Shown: positions 8,724 through 17,634 of the stretch, one piece after another
How positions within the stretch are numbered: position 1 is the first letter of the stretch
Layout of the letters: the number at the start of each line of letters is the position of its first letter
Assembly: GCA_913055685.1 (NCBI GenBank)
Contig: CAJXKC010000001.1
Coordinates: forward strand, 186,001 to 250,000
Length of the DNA: 64,000 nucleotides
Source: an uncultured Flavobacteriales bacterium
GTDB lineage: Bacteria; Bacteroidota; Bacteroidia; Flavobacteriales; Schleiferiaceae
Direction: 5' to 3'
The notes under the pieces: model-generated
Seen by the model: only the letters and a program-made list of their open reading frames with translations
Database searches by the model: none
What the model was told of the DNA's origin: nothing
Made by a program: the position numbers and the translations under genes

Positions 8724-9917
8724 ATCACCTTCCGCATAAGGGAGGTCAAACCACTCTCCGATAGATTTACTAGTTAAACTACCCTGGTACATGTAGAGTC
8801 CGCGACGGACGTGCTTTTTTCGGTGCAGCACTTCTTCTATTCCTCCAATATCGCCCATTTCCAACAATAACGGACTGAGGATATTACTGAGGGAGAAAGA
8901 GGCCGTTCTGCTCACCCGAGAAGCAATGTTAGGGACGCAGTAGTGAATGATGTCGTATTTCTTAAAGACCGGTTTATCATGACTAGTAAGTTCGCTGGTT
9001 TCAAAGCAACCACCCTGGTCAATGCTCACATCAATAATAACCGAGCCCGCCTTCATATTGCGCACCATTTCATCGGTAACCACACAGGGAGTGCGCCCGC
9101 CTTCTGCCCGAATAGCCCCAATGGCAACATCCGAGCGCATCAAGGCCTTTTCCAATATTTTCGGCTGGATTACACAGGTATAAATCGGAGCATTATTGAG
9201 CATACTCTGGAGGCGTCGCAATTTGGAAATTGAGCGATCAAAAACCTTAACACTGGCACCAAGGCCCAATGCGGTTCGAGCCGCAAAAGTACCCACCGTA
9301 CCTGCGCCAATAATTACTACTTCCGTGGGCGGTACACCCGAAACACCCCCGAGCATAAAACCCTTTCCATCATTGGCATTACTAAGGTATTCTGCTGCAA
9401 TTAAAATTGAGGTATTTCCCGCAATCTCACTCATGCTGCGTACCACTGGCACAATACCTTCTTCATCTTCGATATTCTCAAAACTTAAAGCAGTAACCCC
9501 TTTCTTCATAAGGGCTTTGAAATAGTCCTTCGTTTGAGTTTTTAATTGCAGAGCCGAAATAAGCGTCTGTTTATGCTTCATATAGCCAATCTCGGTCTCG
9601 CTCGGCGGCTCAATCTTGAGAATGATATCCGCTTCAAAAGCTTCTTTGGCCGAATAAACAATCTTTGCTCCCGCCTCAGAATAATCTTGATCCGAGTAAT
9701 TAGCGCTAAGGCCCGCCCCGGTTTCAATGATTATCTCATGACCGTTCTCAACTAGTAAATGAACCGCATCCGGACTCAAGGCAATACGTTTTTCCTGCAA
9801 GCAAGTTTCATTGGGGATCCCAATCTGCAAATGTTGACGCTTGCGCTTTACTTCCAAAACTTCCTCCTGAGGCATGAGCTCGGAAGAGGAAAAACTAAGG
9901 TATTCAGGTTTACTCAT
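8709..9917 (-). CDS. ald: Alanine dehydrogenase
   Basis: This is an NAD-dependent enzyme interconverting alanine and pyruvate plus ammonia. It has 402 residues. The N-terminal substrate domain carries QEKRIALSPDAV near 41-52, and the nucleotide-binding loop GAGTVG is at 204-209. It is longer than the roughly 370 residues usual for the family because of about 30 extra N-terminal residues before QIGIPNET. The ATG overlaps the tsaE stop by eight bases (ATGAGTAA), so it is translationally coupled in the porX-tsaE-ald operon. Given the fold, related transhydrogenase-like proteins are an alternative, but alanine dehydrogenase is the best fit. Confidence 0.88.
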   Translation of the reverse strand: MSKPEYLSFSSSELMPQEEVLEVKRKRQHLQIGIPNETCLQEKRIALSPDAVHLLVENGHEIIIETGAGLSANYSDQDYSEAGAKIVYSAKEAFEADIILKIEPPSETEIGYMKHKQTLISALQLKTQTKDYFKALMKKGVTALSFENIEDEEGIVPVVRSMSEIAGNTSILIAAEYLSNANDGKGFMLGGVSGVPPTEVVIIGAGTVGTFAARTALGLGASVKVFDRSISKLRRLQSMLNNAPIYTCVIQPKILEKALMRSDVAIGAIRAEGGRTPCVVTDEMVRNMKAGSVIIDVSIDQGGCFETSELTSHDKPVFKKYDIIHYCVPNIASRVSRTASFSLSNILSPLLLEMGDIGGIEEVLHRKKHVRRGLYMYQGSLTSKSIGEWFDLPYAEGDLLFE

Positions 9918-10341
9918 GGACCGTCCTTAAGCTGATTTGGCGCACACCATCGGCGTCCGCAGTTAAGCTAATTAGCTGATAATCGAGGGGCAGTAAGTTA
10001 CTAATTTTTTCGGGCCACTCCATAAATAACCAGTCACCATCGGCTAGGTATTCATCCAAACCAATTGCTAAGGCTTCCTCCTCATCTTCAATCCGGTACC
10101 AATCAAAATGATAGATTTTTTCACCGGCAGCACCTTGGTATTCATTTACGATAGAAAAAGTTGGACTAGATACCGTCTCTTCCACCCCCAATGCCTCGCA
10201 AAGGGCTTTAATGAGGGTAGTCTTACCCAGACCCATTTCCCCCACTAAAAGGACTAGGCCGGGTTTTAATACCCTAATAACTTTTTCAGCAACAACTGAA
10301 ACTTCCTCTACATTTGAGGCTTTAAAGGAGCTTTCTGCCAT
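9910..10341 (-). CDS. tsaE: tRNA threonylcarbamoyladenosine biosynthesis ATPase
   Basis: TsaE is the small ATPase that partners TsaB and TsaD in making the t6A modification at position 37 of ANN-decoding tRNAs. The protein has 143 residues. It contains the Walker A loop GEMGLGKTTL near residue 37, the SSPTFSIVNEY motif and the HFDWYRIEDEEE stretch typical of the family. It sits between porX and ald on the same strand, 34 bases after porX, with an internal promoter box directly before its ATG. Confidence 0.95.
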   Translation of the reverse strand: MAESSFKASNVEEVSVVAEKVIRVLKPGLVLLVGEMGLGKTTLIKALCEALGVEETVSSPTFSIVNEYQGAAGEKIYHFDWYRIEDEEEALAIGLDEYLADGDWLFMEWPEKISNLLPLDYQLISLTADADGVRQISLRTVHE

Positions 10342-10345
10342 AAAG

Positions 10346-10353
10346 CAAAAATA
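10346..10353 (-). promoter_or_regulatory. -7 promoter box (TATTTTTG) before tsaE
   Basis: This is an exact TAnnTTTG match on the minus strand, ending four bases before the tsaE ATG. It would be an internal promoter giving a leaderless tsaE-ald transcript independent of porX. No -33 element was evident, so this is moderate evidence. Confidence 0.45.
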
Positions 10354-10375
10354 TGCTTTAAGCCTTTAAAAGCCA

Positions 10376-11935
10376 TTAGCCTTTCGGCTGAAGAGTCACA
10401 AAGGGAATTATCATCTCCTCAAGAGAAATCCCGCCGTGCTGGTAAGTATTTCGGTAATACTTTACGTAGTGATTAAAATTATTAGGATAAGCAAAAAACA
10501 GATCCTCCTTAGCAAATAGATAGGTGGAATTAATATTTTGCTTAGGTAAGTGCACTGCTTCTGGATTTTTAATTTCCATCACATCGCGGGGCTGGAAAGT
10601 CATTCCCCGGCCACTTTTATAGCGCAAATTGGTATTTAAACTCCGGTCCCCTACCACCTTGGTTGGATCCACCACATTTATGGTGCCATGGTCGGTGGTA
10701 AGCATTACCGGGATCCCGCGCTGACTAAGCTGACGCAGCATATCCAAAAGGGGAGAGTTGCGGAACCAACTTTGAGTTAATGAGCGATAAGCCCTGTCAT
10801 TATCGGCTAGCTCGCGAATAACCTTCATATCGGTTTTGGCATGTGAAAGCATGTCTACAAAATTATAGACCACTACGTTCACATCATTGTGCATCAAGTT
10901 ACTCAGGTTTTCCGACAGCCTTTTCCCGTAATTATGATTAGTCACCTTTTCGTAGCCCATCGACTTAGAGCTAAACCCTAACCTTTGAAGCTGATCGCGG
11001 AAAAAGTCTTCCTCAAAATTATTCTTACCCTCTTCGTCGTCATTATCTTCTACCCATTTATCAGGAAAACGTTGCTTAATTCCATCGGGCATTAATCCTG
11101 CAAAAAGCGCATTTCGGGCAAACTGGGTTGCTGAGGGAAGAATGCTGCAGTAGGTTTTCTCGTTAGCTACGGTAAAGTACTTTTCTATCTCTGGCTGGAT
11201 AACCTTCCATTGATCGTAACGCAAATTATCGATAACCACTAAAAAGAAGGGCTTATCCGCCTCCAGCTGAGGACGCACCCATTCCTTAACTAAGGTGTGA
11301 CTCATTACCGGCGCTTCGTCCGAATACTTAAACCAATCTTCGTAGTTCTTTTCTATAAAGCGGAAAAACTGGGCATTGGCCTCTTTCTTTTGAGAAGCTA
11401 GTATTTCATTTAAGCTCTCGTCTTCCAATTTATCGAGTTCCAGCTCCCAATAAGTTAAGCGCTTAAAAAGCGACTCCCAGCCCTCGAAGTCACGCACCAT
11501 GGCCAAGTCCATACCTATTTGTCTAAACTCCTGCTGGTAATTGCTTTGCGTTTTTTCCGACACCAAACGTCGGTTATCCAAATGCTTTTTAAGGGTTAGC
11601 AGAATTTGGTTCGGGTTTACCGGCTTTATTAAGTAGTCGGAAATTTGCGAGCCAATCGCATCCTCCATAATACTCTCCTCCTCGCTTTTAGTAATCATCA
11701 CCACAGGTAAGGTGCTGTACTTTTCCTTCATCTTTTGTAAGGTCTCCAGACCGTCGATACCCGGCATGTTTTCATCTAAGAAAACCATTTGATAATGCTT
11801 TTCGTCGATCATATCCAGGGCATCAGCACCATTATTTGCAGTATCCACTTGGTAGCCCTTCGCTTCCAAGAAAAGAATATGCGGTTTTAAGAGATCTATT
11901 TCGTCATCAACCCAGAGGATTTGAATATTGTCCAT
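10376..11935 (-). CDS. porX: PorX: response regulator with PglZ effector domain
   Basis: PorX regulates the type IX secretion system in Bacteroidota and is known to pair with the kinase PorY. The receiver domain (residues 1-120) has the acidic pair D10/D11, phospho-acceptor D54 in VFLDENMPG, T82 and K104 in YLIKPVNP. From about residue 200 the protein carries an alkaline-phosphatase-like PglZ domain, with metal-ligand stretches VVIDNLRYDQW and MLTTDHGTIN. Its length of 519 residues matches known PorX. It is the first gene of the porX-tsaE-ald operon. Its presence implies that the organism has gliding or T9SS genes elsewhere. Confidence 0.93.
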   Translation of the reverse strand: MDNIQILWVDDEIDLLKPHILFLEAKGYQVDTANNGADALDMIDEKHYQMVFLDENMPGIDGLETLQKMKEKYSTLPVVMITKSEEESIMEDAIGSQISDYLIKPVNPNQILLTLKKHLDNRRLVSEKTQSNYQQEFRQIGMDLAMVRDFEGWESLFKRLTYWELELDKLEDESLNEILASQKKEANAQFFRFIEKNYEDWFKYSDEAPVMSHTLVKEWVRPQLEADKPFFLVVIDNLRYDQWKVIQPEIEKYFTVANEKTYCSILPSATQFARNALFAGLMPDGIKQRFPDKWVEDNDDEEGKNNFEEDFFRDQLQRLGFSSKSMGYEKVTNHNYGKRLSENLSNLMHNDVNVVVYNFVDMLSHAKTDMKVIRELADNDRAYRSLTQSWFRNSPLLDMLRQLSQRGIPVMLTTDHGTINVVDPTKVVGDRSLNTNLRYKSGRGMTFQPRDVMEIKNPEAVHLPKQNINSTYLFAKEDLFFAYPNNFNHYVKYYRNTYQHGGISLEEMIIPFVTLQPKG

Positions 11936-11979
11936 ATTTTCGTTTTCGGATTATGCCTTGCGCAGCAAAATAAAATAAT

Positions 11980-13203
11980 TTGAGCCGCACCAATAAGCTT
12001 AAGATACTAAACGACCCGATTTACGGCTTCATTACAATTCCGAATGAATTAATTTTCGACTTACTGGAACATCCTTATTTCCAGCGTCTCCGAAGAATTA
12101 CACAATTAGGTCTTACCTATCTAGTTTATCCTGGTGCTTATCATACTCGCTTTCATCATGCCCTAGGGGCGATGCATTTAATGCGCAAAGCGGTGGATGT
12201 ACTTCGGCAGAAAGGTAATGAAATAAGTCAGGCCGAAGAGGAAGCAGTATACATCGCCATTCTATTGCACGACATTGGCCACGGCCCTTTCTCTCATGCC
12301 TTAGAAAACTCCATCATTCCTGGCATTGATCATGAAAGCCTTTCCCTCGCTTTTATGGAAGAGTTAAACCAGGAGTTCGACGGTAAATTAAGTTTGGGAA
12401 TACAGGTGTTTAAAGGTGAGTATCCCAAAAAATTCTTGCATCAACTCATTAGTAGTCAGCTAGACATGGATCGTTTAGACTACCTCCGTCGCGATTGCTA
12501 TTTCACTGGGGTTTCTGAAGGAAAGATCAATACCGAACGACTCATAACCATGCTTAATGTCGCCGAAGATCAAATTGTAGTCGACGCCAAAGGCATTTAC
12601 TCGGTAGAAAAATTTATTGTTGCTCGGAGGCTGATGTATTGGCAGGTATACCTGCATAAAACCGTTTTAGGTGCCGAGTACCTACTCATTCAAATCTTAA
12701 AAAGAGCACGGCTTATCTATCACGAGGATATGCCTATGCCTTCGGTATTGCGCCCATTTTTAAGCGGGCAACTACCTGATAGTCAGAAAGATCTAGTTTT
12801 ACTCTACGCCCGTTTAGATGATGCCGATATTATGGCGGCGATCAAAGAGTGGCAATACCACTCAGATCCCGCGCTTAGTCAGCTAAGCATCCGCTTAATT
12901 GACCGCGACTTGCTAGGTGTGCAGATGCGTGAAAAAGCTTGGACTAATTCCGAAATGGACAGTCTCCGCCAGGCGGCAGTTTCAAAATACGGCTTAAGTG
13001 AAGAGTCGGTGAAATTCCTCATCTTCCAACAAGAGATAAGTAATAATGCCTATAATCCTGAGAAGGATCGCATCCAATTATTGTATAAAGACGGAAGCTT
13101 GGTAGACATCGCTGAGGCGGCCGATCAGCTCAATATTTCGGCTTTAGCCCAACCGGTAATCAAACATTTTTTGTTTTGCCCCAAATCCATCCTCAGAGCC
13201 TAG
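11980..13203 (+). CDS. HD-domain phosphohydrolase (dGTPase-like)
   Basis: This is a 407-residue HD-superfamily protein. The metal-binding histidines appear in YHTRFHHALG (residues 54-63) and in LLHDIGHGPFSH (96-106), with HD at 97-98. The N-terminal KILNDPIYGFI and FQRLRRITQLGL are typical of the SamHD1/YwfO-like group that hydrolyses dNTPs or other nucleotides. The exact substrate cannot be read from the sequence. The start is TTG, since no ATG precedes the conserved N-terminus. It is divergent from porX, with 44 bases between them, and is followed after 24 bases by lpxD. Confidence 0.88.
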   Translation: MSRTNKLKILNDPIYGFITIPNELIFDLLEHPYFQRLRRITQLGLTYLVYPGAYHTRFHHALGAMHLMRKAVDVLRQKGNEISQAEEEAVYIAILLHDIGHGPFSHALENSIIPGIDHESLSLAFMEELNQEFDGKLSLGIQVFKGEYPKKFLHQLISSQLDMDRLDYLRRDCYFTGVSEGKINTERLITMLNVAEDQIVVDAKGIYSVEKFIVARRLMYWQVYLHKTVLGAEYLLIQILKRARLIYHEDMPMPSVLRPFLSGQLPDSQKDLVLLYARLDDADIMAAIKEWQYHSDPALSQLSIRLIDRDLLGVQMREKAWTNSEMDSLRQAAVSKYGLSEESVKFLIFQQEISNNAYNPEKDRIQLLYKDGSLVDIAEAADQLNISALAQPVIKHFLFCPKSILRA

Positions 13204-13214
13204 GTCCTAATTTG

Positions 13215-13222
13215 TAATTTTG
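13215..13222 (+). promoter_or_regulatory. -7 promoter box of lpxD (TAATTTTG)
   Basis: This is an exact TAnnTTTG match, with only five bases between the box and the lpxD ATG. It would drive the lipid A operon from a leaderless or nearly leaderless mRNA. Confidence 0.5.
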
Positions 13223-13227
13223 TCACA

Positions 13228-14238
13228 ATGGAATTTAGTGCTCAACAAATTGCGGAGATGCTCCAAGGGAGTATCGAAGGAAATCCAGAAGCCAAGGTAA
13301 ACAACCTAAGCAGGATCGAAGAAGGTAAACCTGGAACCCTTAGTTTTCTCGCCAACCCTCAATACACCAAGTATATTTACAGTACCGAAGCCTCGGTAGT
13401 TATAGTTGGAAATGATTTTAAGGCCGAATCCGAAATTAAAGCTACCCTAATTCGGGTGGAAGATGCTTACGGTGCCTTTGCCAAGCTATTGGAAGCCTAT
13501 GATTCCATGCAAAATCAAGAAGTTGGCACGCACGAATCGGCGGTAATTGACTCAAGTGCAAGCATTGGTGATAATTGTTTTATTGGCCCCGGGGTGGTTA
13601 TTGGCAGCGGTGTGAGCATTGGAAAAGGCACTAAAATTTACGCAAATGTGAACATTGGGAACAATGTAAACATTGGTGAAAATTGCATCATACACAGCGG
13701 AGCTCAAATTTACCGTGAATCACAAATTGGCAATGAAGTGAGCATCCACAGCGGAGTAATTATTGGTGCCGATGGCTTTGGCTTCGCTCCCAAGGGATCT
13801 TCCTATGCTAAGGTGCCTCAAATAGGCAATGTGATTTTAGAAGACGGCGTTGAAATTGGCTCCAATACCACCATCGACCGCGCGACTTTAGGCTCAACCA
13901 TCATCCGAAAGGGGGTTAAGCTAGACAATCTGATACAAATAGGGCATAATGTTGAGATCGGCGAAAACACCGTAATTGCCGCTCAGGCTGGAGTTGCCGG
14001 CTCCACCAAAATCGGCGCCAACTGTATGATTGGCGGACAAGTAGGTATAAGTGGTCATTTAAAAATTGGCGATCGGGTGAAGATAGCTGCTCAGAGTGGT
14101 ATCATGAATAATATTGAAGATGACAGTACCATTATGGGCTATCCCGCCTTCAAGGCATCGGACTATCAAAAGTCCTATGTTTATTTCCGTAAATTGCCCC
14201 AATTAATTAGGGACTTGCAGAAAAGCCTAAAAAATTAA
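13228..14238 (+). CDS. lpxD: UDP-3-O-acylglucosamine N-acyltransferase
   Basis: LpxD adds the second hydroxyacyl chain to UDP-3-O-acylglucosamine in lipid A synthesis. It has 336 residues. The N-terminal uridine-binding domain (to about residue 100) is followed by a left-handed beta-helix of hexapeptide repeats ([20 protein letters not shown] and onward). The catalytic His is H240 in [12 protein letters not shown] short C-terminal helix ends the protein. Its stop overlaps the start of lpxC-fabZ as TAATG, so the two are translationally coupled. It heads the operon lpxD, lpxC-fabZ, lpxA, ABC ATPase. Confidence 0.95.
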   Translation: MEFSAQQIAEMLQGSIEGNPEAKVNNLSRIEEGKPGTLSFLANPQYTKYIYSTEASVVIVGNDFKAESEIKATLIRVEDAYGAFAKLLEAYDSMQNQEVGTHESAVIDSSASIGDNCFIGPGVVIGSGVSIGKGTKIYANVNIGNNVNIGENCIIHSGAQIYRESQIGNEVSIHSGVIIGADGFGFAPKGSSYAKVPQIGNVILEDGVEIGSNTTIDRATLGSTIIRKGVKLDNLIQIGHNVEIGENTVIAAQAGVAGSTKIGANCMIGGQVGISGHLKIGDRVKIAAQSGIMNNIEDDSTIMGYPAFKASDYQKSYVYFRKLPQLIRDLQKSLKN

Positions 14239-15632
14239 TGAGCCTTAATCAACATACCATTGCCCAGAGTGGTAAAATTTCTGGAAGCGGACTGCATACC
14301 GGAGCGGAAGTAAGCCTTCATTTTAAAGCAGCGCCTGTTAATTCGGGGGTAGTTTTTAAGCGTATCGACTTAGACGGTCAACCAGAGATTCCTGCTCACG
14401 TGGCCTATGTCACCACTACCGACCGTGGCACTACTCTTCAAAATGGTCCAGCAGCGGTTAGCACGGTAGAACATGTATTAGCCGCCCTTACCGGTTTAGA
14501 AATAGACAATTGCTTAATTGAGGTAGATGGTCCTGAAATGCCCATCATGGACGGAAGCTCCTTACCCTTTGTAGAGGTGCTTGAAAGCTGTGGCCACCAG
14601 GAACAAGAAGCCCCCAGAAAGTATCTCGAATTAAAGCAAAGCCTTCGTTTTAAAGATGAAGATGGCATTGAATTAATCGCTATTCCTTCCGATCATTACG
14701 AAGTTTCGGTAATGGTTGATTACGGCACGCAGGTCCTCGGTACCCAAAGTGCTCAATTGGAAAAACTAGCCGATTTTAAAACTGAAATAGCCGCTTGTAG
14801 GACTTTCAGCTTCTTACATGAACTAGAGTTTCTATTGGACAATGGCTTAATCAAAGGTGGCGATTTAAACAATGCTATTGTATATGTAGATCAAGAGGTT
14901 TCGGAAGAGAAACTTGATAAACTTAAAGCGGCTTTCAACAAAGAAAAGGTGTCGGTTAAGTCGAATGGAATCCTCGATAACCTAGATTTACACTACCCCA
15001 ACGAGGCCGCAAGACACAAATTACTTGATGTTATTGGTGACCTACGCCTGGTAGGTCTCCCCATTAAAGCAAAAATAATTGCCACTAAACCTGGGCATAA
15101 AGCCAACACTTCCTTCGCTAAATTATTAGTACAAAAAATGAAAGAGCAAATGCAAAGCGCTGACATTCCACAATACGACCCCAACGCTAAGCCGGTTCAT
15201 AATGTGACCGAAATTATGGGGATTTTACCGCACCGTCCTCCCTTCTTATTAGTAGACAAGGTGATGGAGATTAGCACAGAGCATGTCGTAGCGGTAAAAA
15301 GTGTTACCATGAATGAGCCCTTTTTTGAAGGACATTTTCCTGGAGCACCGGTAATGCCGGGCGTACTTCAAGTTGAAGCCATGGCCCAAGCAGGAGGAAT
15401 CTTAGCCTTAAGCACCGTCCCTGATCCTGAAAACTACCTAACCTATTTTCTGAAAATCGACAATGTTCGATTTAAAAAACAAGTAGTTCCTGGAGATACC
15501 TTGATCTTCAAATTGGTTATGAATGAACCTATTCGCCGTGGCATTGTAAAAATGACTGGTAAAGCCTATGTAGGAACTTCCTTGGTTTGTGAGGCTGATA
15601 TGATGGCCCAAATTGTAAAAGAGAGAAAGTAA
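14238..15632 (+). CDS. lpxC-fabZ: Fused LpxC deacetylase / FabZ dehydratase
   Basis: This is a single 464-residue polypeptide with two enzymes. Residues 1 to about 305 are LpxC, the zinc deacetylase committing UDP-acyl-GlcNAc to lipid A, with STVEHVLAAL carrying a zinc-ligand His and DGPEMPIMDGSS. Residues from about 315 are FabZ, the 3-hydroxyacyl-ACP dehydratase, with ILPHRPPFLLVDKV, the catalytic His in EGHFPGAPVMPG, and LQVEAMAQ. This fusion is a known trait of Bacteroidota. It puts control of the hydroxyacyl-ACP branch point between lipid A and fatty acids in one protein. Both junctions to its neighbours are TAATG overlaps. Confidence 0.96.
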   Translation: MSLNQHTIAQSGKISGSGLHTGAEVSLHFKAAPVNSGVVFKRIDLDGQPEIPAHVAYVTTTDRGTTLQNGPAAVSTVEHVLAALTGLEIDNCLIEVDGPEMPIMDGSSLPFVEVLESCGHQEQEAPRKYLELKQSLRFKDEDGIELIAIPSDHYEVSVMVDYGTQVLGTQSAQLEKLADFKTEIAACRTFSFLHELEFLLDNGLIKGGDLNNAIVYVDQEVSEEKLDKLKAAFNKEKVSVKSNGILDNLDLHYPNEAARHKLLDVIGDLRLVGLPIKAKIIATKPGHKANTSFAKLLVQKMKEQMQSADIPQYDPNAKPVHNVTEIMGILPHRPPFLLVDKVMEISTEHVVAVKSVTMNEPFFEGHFPGAPVMPGVLQVEAMAQAGGILALSTVPDPENYLTYFLKIDNVRFKKQVVPGDTLIFKLVMNEPIRRGIVKMTGKAYVGTSLVCEADMMAQIVKERK

Positions 15633-16414
15633 TGAATCAGCCCCTAGCATACGTCCATCCCAGCGCCAAAATCGCCCCAACGGTAGTGATTGAACCTTTT
15701 ACCACCATTCATAAAAATGTGGTAATTGAAGAAGGTACTTGGATTGGATCTAACGTAACCATTATGGAGGGTGCGCGCATTGGTAAAAATTGCCGCATTT
15801 TTCCTGGCGCGGTAATCTCAGCCATTCCTCAAGATTTGAAATTCGAAGGAGAGGACAGTACGGTTGAAATTGGCAATAATGTAACCATCCGCGAATTTGT
15901 AACCATTAACCGCGGGACCAAAGCCTTGGGTAAAACTGTAATCGGCGAAAACAGTCTAATTATGGCTACGGCTCACGTGGCGCATGACTGTGTAATCGGT
16001 AAGAACTGTATTGTCGTTAACGGCGTATTATTAGCCGGTCACGTAGAAGTTGCAGATTGGGCCATTATTGGCGGTCTCTGCGCGGTTCAGCAGTTTGCTA
16101 AAATTGGCACCCACGCTTTTGTTGGTGGCGGATCTTTGGTGCGTAAAGATGTTCCCCCCTTTGTTAAAGCAGCCAAAGAGCCCATTTCTTACGCTGGTAT
16201 CAATTCTATTGGCTTACGCCGAAGAGGATACAGCAATGAAATGATTAATGAGATTCAAAACATTTACCGAATCTTATTCCAAAAGAATTACAATGTGAGT
16301 CAGGCTATCGAAATCATCGAAACTGAGTTTGAAGCCACCCAAGATCGCGATGAGATTCTAACCTTCATTCGCAACTCACAGACCGGTATCATGAAAGGAT
16401 TCCGATTGGAGTAA
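15632..16414 (+). CDS. lpxA: UDP-N-acetylglucosamine acyltransferase
   Basis: LpxA is the first acyltransferase of lipid A synthesis, moving a 3-hydroxyacyl chain from ACP to UDP-GlcNAc. It has 260 residues. The hexapeptide beta-helix begins at YVHPSAKIAPTVVIEP. The catalytic base is H118 in ATAHVAHDC, matching H125 of E. coli. The C-terminal helical part (from about residue 190, YAGINSIGLRRRGYS) is typical. The start overlaps the lpxC-fabZ stop by TAATG, and the stop overlaps the ABC ATPase start in the same way. Confidence 0.96.
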   Translation: MNQPLAYVHPSAKIAPTVVIEPFTTIHKNVVIEEGTWIGSNVTIMEGARIGKNCRIFPGAVISAIPQDLKFEGEDSTVEIGNNVTIREFVTINRGTKALGKTVIGENSLIMATAHVAHDCVIGKNCIVVNGVLLAGHVEVADWAIIGGLCAVQQFAKIGTHAFVGGGSLVRKDVPPFVKAAKEPISYAGINSIGLRRRGYSNEMINEIQNIYRILFQKNYNVSQAIEIIETEFEATQDRDEILTFIRNSQTGIMKGFRLE

Positions 16415-17034
16415 TGAAGATAAGCTTCCAGCAGGCCAGTCGCACCTTCGGACCACAAGTGGTCTTTAAAAATCTAAATCTCGAAATAGAAGCCGGGAGT
16501 AGATGGGCGATTTTAGGTGCTAATGGAAGTGGCAAATCAACCTTTCTTAAATGTCTTTATGGTGCCTTAGGCTTAAGTAGTGGTAAGCTTACTTATTCCT
16601 TAGACAATAAAAAATTAAATCCTACTGAAGCGGCACGGCACATGGGCTACGCCGCCCCCTATTTTGAGCATATTGAGGAACTACCCGCTCAAGAGTTTTT
16701 GGAAACGGTCGCGAAATTCAGACCCTTTAGAAAAGAATGGACCGCCAGCTCAATTCTGGAGGTCTGCTTGCTTAAGGATGCCAGAAACAAGCGCATTACC
16801 GACTTTAGCTCTGGGATGAAACAAAGACTAAGGCTGGGTTTAGCCCTACTTAGCGATGTTGAGTTGGTGATTTTGGATGAACCAAGCTCCAACCTCGACC
16901 CCGCGGGATTACAGTGGTACCAAGATTTTCTAAAAGATCATCTAGATGACCGTAGTCTTCTCGTTGGCACTAATTATAGCGCAGAAGAAGCCTTTCTATG
17001 CGATCATCAATTACTTATTACCGATTATCAATAA
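16414..17034 (+). CDS. Stand-alone ABC ATPase inside the lipid A operon
   Basis: This is a 206-residue ATP-binding cassette protein with no membrane domain. It has Walker A GANGSGKS with K41, the signature FSSGMKQRL (131-139), Walker B ending VILDEP with E156, and the D-loop SNLD. The switch (H-loop) position seems to be Asn187 in VGTNYSAEE, where most ABC ATPases have His. The gene is coupled to lpxA by TAATG and is followed by the efp promoter. No permease partner is nearby. It may support export of a lipid or polysaccharide, but the sequence does not show this. Confidence 0.85.
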   Translation: MKISFQQASRTFGPQVVFKNLNLEIEAGSRWAILGANGSGKSTFLKCLYGALGLSSGKLTYSLDNKKLNPTEAARHMGYAAPYFEHIEELPAQEFLETVAKFRPFRKEWTASSILEVCLLKDARNKRITDFSSGMKQRLRLGLALLSDVELVILDEPSSNLDPAGLQWYQDFLKDHLDDRSLLVGTNYSAEEAFLCDHQLLITDYQ

Positions 17035-17042
17035 GCCTTTAA

Positions 17043-17050
17043 TACTTTTG
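17043..17050 (+). promoter_or_regulatory. -7 promoter box of efp (TACTTTTG)
   Basis: This is an exact TAnnTTTG match in the 33-base gap between the ABC ATPase gene and efp, 17 bases before the efp ATG. It suggests that efp and the second lpxD have their own promoter. Confidence 0.6.
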
Positions 17051-17067
17051 CTTTAAATATTTCTACA

Positions 17068-17634
17068 ATGGCAGATACTTCAGATATCCGTAATGGACTT
17101 TGCATCACTTTCAATGGTGCTCCCCATCAAATCATAGAATTCCTTCACGTTAAACCAGGAAAAGGGCCAGCATTTGTACGTACTAAACTACGTAACTTAG
17201 ATACGGGTCGGGTAATCGATAACACTTTTCCTTCAGGAACAAAACTGGACGTTATTCGCATTGAAAACCGTAACTACCAGTTCCTTTATGAAGATCCAAG
17301 TGGTTGGCATTTCATGAATATGGATGATTTCAATCAAATCACCATTCCCAAAGAATTAATCAATGCGCCTCAATTCCTTAAAGAGGGAATGGAATGCCAA
17401 GTACTATTCCATGCCGATGAGGAGCGCCCACTAGTATGCGAGCTTCCCCAAAAGGTAAGCTTGGAAATTACCTATACCGAGCCAGGAATTAAAGGGGATA
17501 CGGCTACTAACTCTCTTAAACCAGCAACCGTAGAAACTGGTGCTGAAGTACGCGTTCCTTTGTTTATTGAAAACGGTGAAAAGATTGTAATCGACACCGC
17601 TTCTGGCTCTTACAAGGAACGTCACAAAGACTAA
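17068..17634 (+). CDS. efp: Translation elongation factor P
   Basis: EF-P relieves ribosome stalling at polyproline stretches. The protein has 188 residues and the usual three beta-barrel domains. The N-terminal loop that reaches the peptidyl-transferase centre reads [14 protein letters not shown], with the tip lysine at K32 (equivalent to K34 in E. coli). The C-terminal signature [20 protein letters not shown] is intact. No modification enzyme gene lies nearby. The stop overlaps the start of the second lpxD as TAATG. Confidence 0.97.
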   Translation: MADTSDIRNGLCITFNGAPHQIIEFLHVKPGKGPAFVRTKLRNLDTGRVIDNTFPSGTKLDVIRIENRNYQFLYEDPSGWHFMNMDDFNQITIPKELINAPQFLKEGMECQVLFHADEERPLVCELPQKVSLEITYTEPGIKGDTATNSLKPATVETGAEVRVPLFIENGEKIVIDTASGSYKERHKD

